From positions 1-5,897 of the forward strand of contig WLIC01000043.1 in assembly GCA_009702405.1 (NCBI GenBank): DNA of 5,897 nt, read 5' to 3'. The notes under the pieces were generated by a model. The model had not been told where the DNA came from, ran no database searches, and worked only from the letters and a program-made list of their open reading frames with translations. This DNA is from Actinomycetota bacterium (lineage in GTDB: Bacteria; Actinomycetota; Actinomycetes; Actinomycetales; Microbacteriaceae). Each line of letters starts with the position of its first letter. Within the stretch, counting starts at the first letter, position 1. The translations under genes and the position numbers were made by a program. This document shows positions 1 through 4,394 of the stretch, piece after piece.

Positions 1-210
1 CCCGATTATGACTAGGTCTGTTGGGTGTTCTGTTGCCCAATTAGTAACTGCAGTTGGGTCATTAGGGTTTAGGGCAATGCAGGTAACTTCTTGGCTGATG
101 CCACCGTTACCTGGGGCACAGCTGATGTTCTCAGGTGCAGTCCCAGTTCTTATAAGAGCTTTGATGATCGCGTGTTCGCGAGCACCTGCACCTAAAACCA
201 AGATTTTCAT
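1..210 (-). CDS. purD: PurD, phosphoribosylamine-glycine ligase (N-terminal 70 residues, cut by window edge)
   Basis: Reading the reverse strand from the ATG at 210-208 gives an open frame running off the window. It begins MKILVLGAGAREHAIIKAL and continues with CAPGNGGIS and a terminal PTDLVIIG. The GxGxREHA loop at residues 7-13, APGNGG near residue 32 and DLVIIG at the edge are hallmarks of the PurD N-terminal domain. The enzyme joins 5-phosphoribosylamine and glycine with ATP to make GAR, the second step of de novo purine synthesis, in the cytoplasm. I see no Shine-Dalgarno sequence before the ATG. A -10-like TAAACT lies 7 nt upstream (minus strand), so a leaderless mRNA is plausible, as is common in actinobacteria. 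A stem-loop at 235-267 ends only 24 nt upstream. The gene is divergent from the purF-purM block. Confidence 0.93.
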   Translation of the reverse strand, partial: MKILVLGAGAREHAIIKALIRTGTAPENISCAPGNGGISQEVTCIALNPNDPTAVTNWATEHPTDLVIIG

Positions 211-234
211 TACTGCAAGTTTATCGAGGTTGGG

Positions 235-267
235 GTGAGCCCCGATGCTTGAGGCACCGGGGCTCAC
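235..267 (-). terminator. 3' stem-loop after peptide copy 1 (tail-less terminator or mRNA 3' end)
   Basis: A perfect 10-bp stem (GTGAGCCCCG at 235-244 with CGGGGCTCAC at 258-267) starts 7 nt after the stop codon of the 28-aa ORF. In copy 2 the same stem has one G-C pair replaced by A-T, a compensatory change that supports a real structure. On the minus strand no U-tract follows (CCCAACC…), so it is either a tail-less terminator, an RNA-stabilising 3' end, or both. It lies 24 nt before the purD start and could limit read-through into purD. Confidence 0.6.
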
Positions 268-274
268 TTGGTTC

Positions 275-361
275 TTACCTGATCTTGATTATGGCTTCAA
301 TAATCACTATGACTATCTTCACCAACGTCAGAACCAGAACAACGATATGAGCTTTACTCAT
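275..361 (-). CDS. 28-aa hydrophobic amphipathic peptide, TisB-like toxin candidate, copy 1
   Basis: The ORF runs from ATG (361-359) to TAA (277-275). The peptide starts MSKAHIVVLVLTLVK and ends EAIIKIR. The middle is almost entirely Ile/Val/Leu, long enough for one membrane-spanning helix. At 100 degrees per residue, H5, T12, K15, E22 and K26 fall on one face of about 100 degrees, so the helix is amphipathic. E. coli TisB (29 aa, a SOS-induced membrane toxin) has the same length class, D22/K26 at matching positions and a similar polar face; this comparison is from memory. A strong SD, GGGAGG, lies 7 nt upstream. Of four substitutions against copy 2, three are synonymous and one is Val to Ile in this frame, which supports coding. 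A leader peptide or a benign small membrane protein cannot be excluded. The function is inferred. Confidence 0.8.
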   Translation of the reverse strand: MSKAHIVVLVLTLVKIVIVIIEAIIKIR

Positions 362-368
362 TTGTTGT

Positions 369-374
369 CCTCCC
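369..374 (-). promoter_or_regulatory. Shine-Dalgarno of peptide copy 1
   Basis: The minus strand reads GGGAGG followed by ACAACAA and ATG: a near-consensus SD with 7-nt spacing, which fixes the start of the 28-codon ORF. The same transcript contains CCUUCC (minus of 392-397), 17 nt upstream. It could pair with this SD (one G-U) and mask it. That anti-SD overlaps the right arm of the long leader stem by three bases, so the two pairings compete. Confidence 0.75.
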
Positions 375-394
375 GTAAGGCATGGACCAAAGGA

Positions 395-493
395 AGGGCC
401 GAACCGGAAGGTGTAAAACTATTCCAAAATCAATTAGTTTTACTTATACTCTTAACCACAAGTGGATTCGTAGTTTCCTTCCGATTCGACCCT
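395..493 (-). promoter_or_regulatory. Long leader inverted repeat, copy 1 (mRNA stem candidate)
   Basis: The arms 395-411 and 477-493 are inverted repeats of 17 bases, 65 bases apart. In minus-strand RNA all 17 positions pair, two of them as G-U wobbles. In plus-strand RNA those two would be A-C mismatches, so the structure favours the minus strand, the strand of the peptide mRNA. In copy 2 one wobble is replaced by C-G. The right arm lies just upstream of the SD, so the stem could control translation if transcription starts before base 493 on the minus strand. Alternatively it is a DNA operator pair flanking divergent promoters. Confidence 0.6.
422..450 (+). promoter_or_regulatory. Putative plus-strand promoter, copy 1
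   Basis: TTCCAA (422-427), a 17-base spacer and TATACT (445-450). The -10 matches the consensus at five of six positions; the -35 is weak. Copy 2 keeps TTCCAA, the same 17-base spacer and GATACT, although the spacer sequence itself has diverged. Predicted start is near 457. The same bases on the minus strand read TTTTGGAATAGTT, an extended -10-like element for the peptide mRNA. The region may therefore be a divergent promoter, and the strand is not settled. Confidence 0.4.
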
Positions 494-542
494 CGTCAAG
501 AGGTTCAAATAAAGCCCCTGGTTCGTGCCGGGGGCTTTATTT
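457..542 (+). ncRNA. Putative antisense RNA (antitoxin candidate), copy 1
   Basis: An RNA of about 85 nt would run from the predicted start near 457 to the terminator hairpin ending at 542. It contains the conserved core UUCCGAUUCGACCCUCGUCAA (first 15 bases at 479-493), which is exactly complementary to the left leader arm on the minus strand. It would be antisense to the peptide mRNA leader only if that mRNA begins upstream of this region. IstR-1, the antitoxin of TisB, is of similar size. Evidence is the promoter-like pair and the terminator, both retained in copy 2. The 5' end is a guess. Confidence 0.4.
507..542 (+). terminator. Rho-independent terminator, copy 1 (nearly bidirectional)
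   Basis: AAATAAAGCCCC (507-518) pairs perfectly with GGGGCTTTATTT (531-542). The stem extends inward by two G-C pairs and one T·G that is a wobble only in plus-strand RNA, leaving the loop TTCGTG. GC-rich stem, A-rich 5' flank and T-rich 3' flank are classic. The flanks are symmetric, so it may work in both directions and insulate copy 1 from transcripts arriving from copy 2. Confidence 0.85.
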
Positions 543-637
543 CATCTCTGGCTAAACCAACCCATGCGTTTTAGTCGAGCAGATGCAGTTTTACATTTAT
601 CAATAATTCTGGTGAAAGTTATAAACAGCCATATGGG

Positions 638-667
638 GTAAGCCCCGATGTTTGCACCGGGGCTTAC
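638..667 (-). terminator. 3' stem-loop after peptide copy 2
   Basis: GTAAGCCCCG (638-647) pairs perfectly with CGGGGCTTAC (658-667) and begins 7 nt past the ORF stop. Compared with copy 1, a G-C pair has become A-T on both sides, and the loop is three bases shorter. No U-tract follows on the minus strand (CCCATATGG). Interpreted as the structured 3' end or a tail-less terminator of the peptide mRNA. Confidence 0.6.
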
Positions 668-674
668 TTGGTTC

Positions 675-761
675 TTACCTGATCTTGATTATGGCTTCGA
701 TAATCACAATGATTATTTTCACCAACGTCAGAACCAGAACAACGATATGAGCTTTACTCAT
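675..761 (-). CDS. 28-aa hydrophobic amphipathic peptide, TisB-like toxin candidate, copy 2
   Basis: The ORF runs from ATG (761-759) to TAA (677-675). It is identical in length to copy 1 and differs only at residue 17 (Ile instead of Val); codons 15, 18 and 21 carry silent changes. The near-pure Ile/Val/Leu core with K3, H5, K15, E22, K26 and R28 predicts a single amphipathic membrane helix with a basic C-terminus. The SD GGGAGG is 7 nt upstream. Two nearly identical tandem copies, each with its own regulatory elements, are typical of type I toxin families such as Ldr and Ibs. The toxic or membrane-depolarising role is inferred from this architecture, not shown. A structural or signalling small membrane protein is an alternative. 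Confidence 0.8.
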   Translation of the reverse strand: MSKAHIVVLVLTLVKIIIVIIEAIIKIR

Positions 762-768
762 CTGTTGT

Positions 769-774
769 CCTCCC
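769..774 (-). promoter_or_regulatory. Shine-Dalgarno of peptide copy 2
   Basis: GGGAGG, then ACAACAG, then ATG on the minus strand: the same position and spacing as in copy 1. An anti-SD CCUCCC (minus of 792-797) is a perfect complement, whereas copy 1 has one G-U there. The ability to mask the SD is therefore kept although the sequence has changed. Confidence 0.75.
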
Positions 775-794
775 GTAAGGCATGGACTAAGGGG

Positions 795-890
795 AGGGCC
801 GAACCGGAAGTGCATAACTATTCCAAAAAGCAAATAATTATGAGATACTCAAAACGTAGAACGTTCGGAGCTTTTTTCCGATTCGGCCCT
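795..890 (-). promoter_or_regulatory. Long leader inverted repeat, copy 2
   Basis: The arms 795-809 and 876-890 (15 bases) pair completely in minus-strand RNA, with one G-U wobble where plus-strand RNA would have A-C. The 66-base interval between arms is almost the same as in copy 1 although its sequence is largely different. This suggests that the spacing and arms, not the interval sequence, are under selection. Confidence 0.6.
821..849 (+). promoter_or_regulatory. Putative plus-strand promoter, copy 2
   Basis: TTCCAA (821-826), a 17-base spacer and GATACT (844-849). The -10 is preceded by TGA, giving an extended -10. It has the same geometry as in copy 1 but a weaker -10 hexamer. Predicted start near 856. 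Confidence 0.35.
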
Positions 891-939
891 CGTCAAGAGG
901 TCAAACATTACCCCCAGATTCCGCTGGGGGTTTTGTTTT
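856..939 (+). ncRNA. Putative antisense RNA (antitoxin candidate), copy 2
   Basis: A predicted RNA of about 84 nt ends in the terminator at 910-939. It shares the core UUCCGAUUCGGCCCU and then CGUCAAGAGGU with the copy 1 RNA, while its first 20 or so bases differ. That could give each RNA partial specificity for its own mRNA. The main support is the terminator: its T-tract is on the plus strand only, and there is no plus-strand gene upstream in the window that it could otherwise serve. Confidence 0.4.
910..939 (+). terminator. Rho-independent terminator, copy 2 (plus-strand oriented)
   Basis: ACCCCCAG (910-917) pairs with CTGGGGGT (924-931) around a 6-base loop, followed by TTTTGTTTT (931-939). 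The minus-strand side is followed by AATGTTTGACC, a poor U-tract, so the terminator points along the plus strand. Sequence differs from the copy 1 hairpin but position and role match. Confidence 0.82.
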
Positions 940-1039
940 ATCTCTGGCTAGACCGGCCATGCAGTCTTTCCAGCAAAGAGAGTTTCTCAGGACTGGGATT
1001 TTTGTGCTCCAGTTATATACAGGCGACTAACCTATCTAT

Positions 1040-1423
1040 ATGGCTAGAAGACGGATCTCTCATCAAGACGGGGTTGCTGCTGTTAATTCAGTAATTCAGG
1101 CTAAAGAGAATATGTCTGATACCGATGCAGTTTTTATTACTGCTATTCGGTATCTACTAGAAGAACTAGCTGAAGTAGCGCCTGGTAATTCAGTTGAAGT
1201 TAGAGTGCCACCACTAGGGGCCACTCAGTGCATTGAAGGACCTAGGCATACCAGAGGGACACCTCCTAACGTTGTCGAGATTAGCCCTCGAGTTTGGTTT
1301 GATCTTGCTGTTGGTTATTTAGCTTGGGATAAGGCATTGGCGGAACATAAGGTTTCCGCAAGTGGGGTCAGAGCGTCTTTAGCTGAAGTTTTACCGTTAG
1401 CGTTAAAGCATGTCCAAAGATAA
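1040..1423 (+). CDS. Sterol carrier family protein (actinobacterial, purF-linked)
   Basis: The 127-residue protein begins [16 protein letters not shown] and contains [37 protein letters not shown] and a C-terminal helix [11 protein letters not shown]. This pattern is what I recognise as the small actinobacterial sterol-carrier (SCP2-like) family commonly encoded just before purF (M. tuberculosis Rv0807 is probably of this group). Substrate and cellular role are not established for the family; a cytoplasmic lipid-binding fold is inferred. The ATG at 1040 has no good SD. A TAnnnT element (TAACCT, 1028-1033) 6 nt before it would fit a leaderless transcript, and TATATA at 1014-1019 is another -10 candidate. 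It overlaps the next gene by 14 bp and is thus co-transcribed with it, probably also with purF. Confidence 0.85.
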   Translation: MARRRISHQDGVAAVNSVIQAKENMSDTDAVFITAIRYLLEELAEVAPGNSVEVRVPPLGATQCIEGPRHTRGTPPNVVEISPRVWFDLAVGYLAWDKALAEHKVSASGVRASLAEVLPLALKHVQR

Positions 1424-1685
1424 GACCGAGACGGTAAAGATCCGTCGAGCACCTAAATACATCCCCTTCATGCTTTCAGGCATTGCATTAGGGGCTGTGG
1501 TCGCTATCGTTCTTTCACTGACTATTTCAGGCTCTGATGGCAAGACTGCTGGCTTTATAACTCAGCTATTGGTCTATTGCTTAGGGCTAGGAGCTGGGCT
1601 AGGTATTGCTGTTGCAGCCATCGTAGATGGCCTCACAACAAAGAGCACAAAGACTGCACAGGCTAAGAAAGTAAGCAACAAATAG
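1410..1685 (+). CDS. Small two-TM membrane protein, purF-linked, function unknown
   Basis: This 91-residue protein begins with a basic N-terminus ([17 protein letters not shown]). A first hydrophobic segment spans about residues 17-39. After a short polar loop (SGSDGKT) comes a second one, about residues 48-73, rich in Gly and Leu ([15 protein letters not shown]). A Lys/Thr-rich tail ends the protein. Both ends are probably cytoplasmic by the positive-inside rule. The start overlaps the preceding frame by 14 bp with no clear SD, which suggests translational coupling. Small membrane proteins of this type are familiar between the sterol-carrier gene and purF in actinobacteria, but I know of no assigned function. 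Confidence 0.8.
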   Translation: MSKDKTETVKIRRAPKYIPFMLSGIALGAVVAIVLSLTISGSDGKTAGFITQLLVYCLGLGAGLGIAVAAIVDGLTTKSTKTAQAKKVSNK

Positions 1686-1786
1686 TCCACTAAACTTGTG
1701 TTGTAGCGCCGAAGATTTGGCGACATTGACGTCCAAACCTTTGGTTTTACAGCCCACCGCACCCCTTACATACAGAGGACCTGCCC
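1686..1786 (+). other. Intergenic gap before purF
   Basis: These 101 bp carry two weak dyads (CGCC…GGCG at about 1709-1724, and AAACC-TTT-GGTTT at about 1734-1748) but no convincing terminator T-tract and no clear -35/-10 pair. The purF SD lies at its 3' end. I see no riboswitch or PurR-like box. purF may be read from the upstream operon or from a weak promoter here. Confidence 0.4.
1774..1779 (+). promoter_or_regulatory. Shine-Dalgarno deciding the TTG start of purF
   Basis: AGAGGA is followed by 7 nt and TTG at 1787. No ATG or GTG in frame has an SD as good. The resulting N-terminus matches the usual actinobacterial PurF beginning, so the TTG start is preferred. Confidence 0.75.
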
Positions 1787-3298
1787 TTGCTTCGTGGCGA
1801 TGGACTACTGAATCATGATTTGCTACCCGATGAAAAGGGACCGCAAGATCAATGTGGCGTATTTGGTGTGTGGGCACCTGGGGAAGAAGTAGCTAAGCTC
1901 ACTTACTTTGGTCTTTACTCTTTACAACACCGTGGACAAGAGTCAGCTGGTATTGCTACCTCTGATGGCAAGAAGATTCTTGTCTATAAAGACATGGGCC
2001 TTGTCTCTCAAGTCTTCTCTGAATCTTCCCTTGAATCTCTTGTTGGACACATTGCTGTAGGTCACACCAGATATTCAACTACTGGTTCTTCTTCTTGGCG
2101 TAATGCTCAGCCAACTCTTGGTAGAACATCTTCTGGAACTGTTGCTCTAGGTCACAACGGAAACCTAATCAACACCACAGAACTTTTAGAGATGTTGAAA
2201 CTTAAATATCCTGACCAAGCTGAAAATGAAATTACCGGTGGTAACACCACTGACACAGCTGTTCTAACTGCATTACTTGCTGGAGATCTAGATCACACTC
2301 TAGAGGCAACTGCTCTTGAATTACTCCCTAAAGTAAAAGGCGCATACTGCCTAGTCTTCATGGATGAAACCACTTTGTATGCAGCGAGAGATCCTCAAGG
2401 TGTCAGACCTCTAGTTCTAGGAAGATTAGAACGTGGTTGGGTTGTTGCTTCTGAAACAGCAGCACTAGATATTGTCGGTGCTAGTTATGTTCGTGAAGTT
2501 GAACCAGGTGAACTTATTGCAATTGATGAGCATGGTTTGCGTTCAACAAGATTTGCTGAAACTAAAAGAGCCGGTTGTGTTTTTGAATATGTTTATCTAG
2601 CAAGACCAGATACCACCATCAATGGCAGAGTCGTCTATGACTCAAGAGTTGAGATGGGTAGAACGTTAGCTAGAGAGTATCCAGTTGAAGCAGACATGGT
2701 TATTCCAACTCCTGAATCAGGAACTCCTGCAGCTATTGGTTATAGCCAAGAGTCAGGCATTCCTTTTGGTCATGGTCTAGTAAAGAATGCTTATGTTGGT
2801 AGAACATTTATTCAGCCATCACAAACTATTCGTCAGCGCGGTATTCGACTCAAGCTAAACCCTCTAAAGGAACAAATCAGAGGTAAGAGAATCATCGTTG
2901 TTGATGACTCGATTGTTAGAGGTAACACTCAAAGAGCATTGGTTGCAATGCTTAGAGAAGCAGGAGCTGCTGAGATCCACGTCAGAATCTCTTCACCTCC
3001 TATTACTTGGCCTTGTTTCTATGGAATTGACTTTGCTACCCGTGCAGAACTTATTGCAACTGGTTTAGGTGTTGATGAGGTTAGACAATCTATTGGCGCT
3101 GATTCTTTGGGTTACCTATCTAAAGATGGCATGGTAGCTTCAACCAACCAAGAAGAGAAACAGCTCTGCACAGCTTGCTTCACAGGAACATACCCAATCG
3201 AATTACCTGCTGAAGACAGATTAGGTAAGAACCTGTTAGAGCGACCGTCAGATAAAGAGATTCCTCTGGATGTATCAGTGAAAGCATCTAATGACTAA
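1787..3298 (+). CDS. purF: PurF, amidophosphoribosyltransferase
   Basis: This 503-residue enzyme makes 5-phosphoribosylamine from PRPP and glutamine, the first committed step of purine synthesis. The N-terminal Ntn glutaminase domain has its catalytic Cys at 23 (QDQCGVFGVW), after a 22-residue leader expected to be removed by autoprocessing. RGQESAGIA and GHTRYSTTG follow. The C-terminal phosphoribosyltransferase domain has the PRPP loop VVDDSIVRGNT at 371-381. Cys264, Cys410, Cys461 and Cys464 match the spacing of the 4Fe-4S ligands of Bacillus subtilis PurF, so an oxygen-sensitive cluster is predicted. Length is normal. The start codon is TTG with a good SD. The last codons overlap purM by 8 bp (ATGACTAA), giving translational coupling. 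Confidence 0.97.
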   Translation: MLRGDGLLNHDLLPDEKGPQDQCGVFGVWAPGEEVAKLTYFGLYSLQHRGQESAGIATSDGKKILVYKDMGLVSQVFSESSLESLVGHIAVGHTRYSTTGSSSWRNAQPTLGRTSSGTVALGHNGNLINTTELLEMLKLKYPDQAENEITGGNTTDTAVLTALLAGDLDHTLEATALELLPKVKGAYCLVFMDETTLYAARDPQGVRPLVLGRLERGWVVASETAALDIVGASYVREVEPGELIAIDEHGLRSTRFAETKRAGCVFEYVYLARPDTTINGRVVYDSRVEMGRTLAREYPVEADMVIPTPESGTPAAIGYSQESGIPFGHGLVKNAYVGRTFIQPSQTIRQRGIRLKLNPLKEQIRGKRIIVVDDSIVRGNTQRALVAMLREAGAAEIHVRISSPPITWPCFYGIDFATRAELIATGLGVDEVRQSIGADSLGYLSKDGMVASTNQEEKQLCTACFTGTYPIELPAEDRLGKNLLERPSDKEIPLDVSVKASND

Positions 3299-4394
3299 CG
3301 ATGCTTACGCTCAATCAGGTGTTGACACTGAAGCTGGAGATCTAGCAGTTGAGCTAATGAAGAAATCCATCAAAGGAACCTTGAACGACAAGGTTGTTGG
3401 TGGCTTTGGTGGTTTTGCTGGAATGTTTGATGTTTCGTTTCTAAAAAACTTTGAAAGACCGTTACTAGCCACCTCAACCGATGGTGTTGGCACCAAGGTT
3501 GCTATTGCTCAAGCTATTGATAAACATGACACCATCGGCCAAGACCTAGTCGGCATGGTTGTTGACGACATCGTTGTTGTTGGTGCCAAGAGCATGTTCA
3601 TGACTGATTACATTGCCACCGGCAAGGTAGTGCCAGAACGCATCGCAGACATTGTTTCAGGTATTGCTAAAGCTTGTGCTCAAGTTGGCGTAGCACTTAT
3701 TGGTGGAGAAACAGCAGAGCACCCTGGCTTACTCAAAGCAGATGAGTATGACGTAGCAGGGGCTGCTGTTGGTGCAGTTGAATACAGCAAACTACTGGGA
3801 CCTAACAAGGTTCAGGTTGGCGATGTTGTTCTAGGGCTTGAATCAAGTGGACTGCATTCAAATGGTTATTCACTGGTTAGAAAGATCATTGCAGAGAGCA
3901 AACTTGATTACACCAAGACAGTTCAAGAGTTCGGAAATGTATCTCTAGGTGAAGTGCTTCTTGAACCAACACGTCTATACACCGGAGTTCTAAACACACT
4001 TCTTGAAAGTGAACTTGGTTCATCAGTTAAAGCTATGAGTCATATCACCGGTGGTGGCATTGCAGCTAACCTAGCTCGAGTCTTACCTAAGAACACAACA
4101 CTTGATGTTGATAGAAGCACTTGGAAACCATTAGATGTTTTCCAAGTACTAACCTCTTGGGCAAACCTAGATCTAACTCAGGTTGAATCAACCTGGAACC
4201 TAGGACTTGGCTTTGCAGTAATAGTCAAAGCAGACAAAGCTAAAGAGATTCAACAGCAGCTAATCAACTCAGGAGTTAACACCTGGCACCTAGGCATAGT
4301 CGAATCAACCGACTGCAGCCTAGAAGGATACATCCAAGGCGCTAAAGGCGTTGATGGTGGAGCTGTGAGGCTTGTTGGGAAATACGCCTACTAG
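3291..4394 (+). CDS. purM: PurM, phosphoribosylformylglycinamidine cyclo-ligase (AIR synthetase)
   Basis: This 367-residue cytoplasmic enzyme converts FGAM and ATP to aminoimidazole ribonucleotide, the fifth purine step. Motifs: GVDTEAGD (10-17), the nucleotide-binding STDGVGTK (62-69), GQDLVGMVVDDIVVVGA (83-99), DYIATGK (106-112), GGETAEHPG (138-146) and GLHSNGYS (187-194). MSHITGGGIAANLARVLP marks the C-terminal half. Length is close to the family norm of about 350. The ATG overlaps the purF stop in ATGACTAA and has no strong SD of its own. Its stop is immediately followed, without a spare base, by the stop of the convergent HNH gene. No terminator hairpin is visible between them. The DUF3073 gene often found nearby in actinobacteria is absent. 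Confidence 0.97.
   Translation: MTNDAYAQSGVDTEAGDLAVELMKKSIKGTLNDKVVGGFGGFAGMFDVSFLKNFERPLLATSTDGVGTKVAIAQAIDKHDTIGQDLVGMVVDDIVVVGAKSMFMTDYIATGKVVPERIADIVSGIAKACAQVGVALIGGETAEHPGLLKADEYDVAGAAVGAVEYSKLLGPNKVQVGDVVLGLESSGLHSNGYSLVRKIIAESKLDYTKTVQEFGNVSLGEVLLEPTRLYTGVLNTLLESELGSSVKAMSHITGGGIAANLARVLPKNTTLDVDRSTWKPLDVFQVLTSWANLDLTQVESTWNLGLGFAVIVKADKAKEIQQQLINSGVNTWHLGIVESTDCSLEGYIQGAKGVDGGAVRLVGKYAY

Larger units (their letters stand above)
235..567 (-). repeat. Tandem repeat unit, copy 1 (toxin-like module)
   Basis: This is one of two direct copies of a unit of about 330 bp. The peptide-coding and SD-proximal segment (275-410 against 675-810) differs at 8 of 136 positions by eye, about 94% identical. 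The segment 411-476 is strongly diverged, but its short elements keep nearly the same spacing. Conservation resumes in the left leader arm (about 477-504) and in 544-567 (ATCTCTGGCTA and CCATGC). In minus-strand order the unit contains: an upstream conserved element, a leader inverted repeat, an SD, a 28-codon ORF and a 3' stem-loop. On the plus strand it holds a putative short RNA gene. Confidence 0.9.
638..962 (-). repeat. Tandem repeat unit, copy 2 (toxin-like module)
   Basis: This is the second copy of the unit, with the same order of elements as copy 1. The offset from copy 1 is 400 bases in the ORF, 399 at the plus-strand -10, 397 in the left leader arm and about 395 at the outer end, so only small indels have accumulated. 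Bases 568-637 between the units are AT-rich; I see no gene or convincing signal there. Confidence 0.9.

Noticed and set aside
8..238. Plus-strand ORF of 76 codons
   Set aside because: Shadow of purD on the opposite strand; the purD motifs are clear.
485..500. TTGACG on the minus strand as a -35 box for the peptide mRNA
   Set aside because: It is conserved in both copies, but no -10-like hexamer lies 16-18 bases downstream in either. The conservation is explained by the leader-arm and antisense core.
245..574. Plus-strand ORF of 109 codons in repeat copy 1
   Set aside because: It is antisense to the 28-aa ORF and runs through the terminator hairpin. Differences from copy 2 are mostly non-synonymous in this frame, and it has no good SD.
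568..637. Possible extra gene or RNA between the two repeat units
   Set aside because: It is AT-rich with short TATAA-like strings, but no ORF, hairpin or conserved element is visible.
859..868. GAACGTTC palindrome as a LexA/SOS box controlling a TisB-like peptide
   Set aside because: Actinobacterial SOS boxes have GAAC-N4-GTTC. Here there is no N4 gap, and copy 1 has an unrelated palindrome (CCACAAGTGG) nearby, so SOS control is not supported.
648..1094. Plus-strand ORF of 148 codons in repeat copy 2
   Set aside because: Same reasons. It also crosses the plus-strand terminator at 910-939 and runs into the sterol-carrier gene in another frame.
1574..1877. Two overlapping minus-strand ORFs before purF
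   Set aside because: They are antisense to the small membrane gene and the purF start, and show no recognisable protein features.
3311..3496. Minus-strand ORF of 61 codons inside purM
   Set aside because: Shadow of the purM N-terminus.
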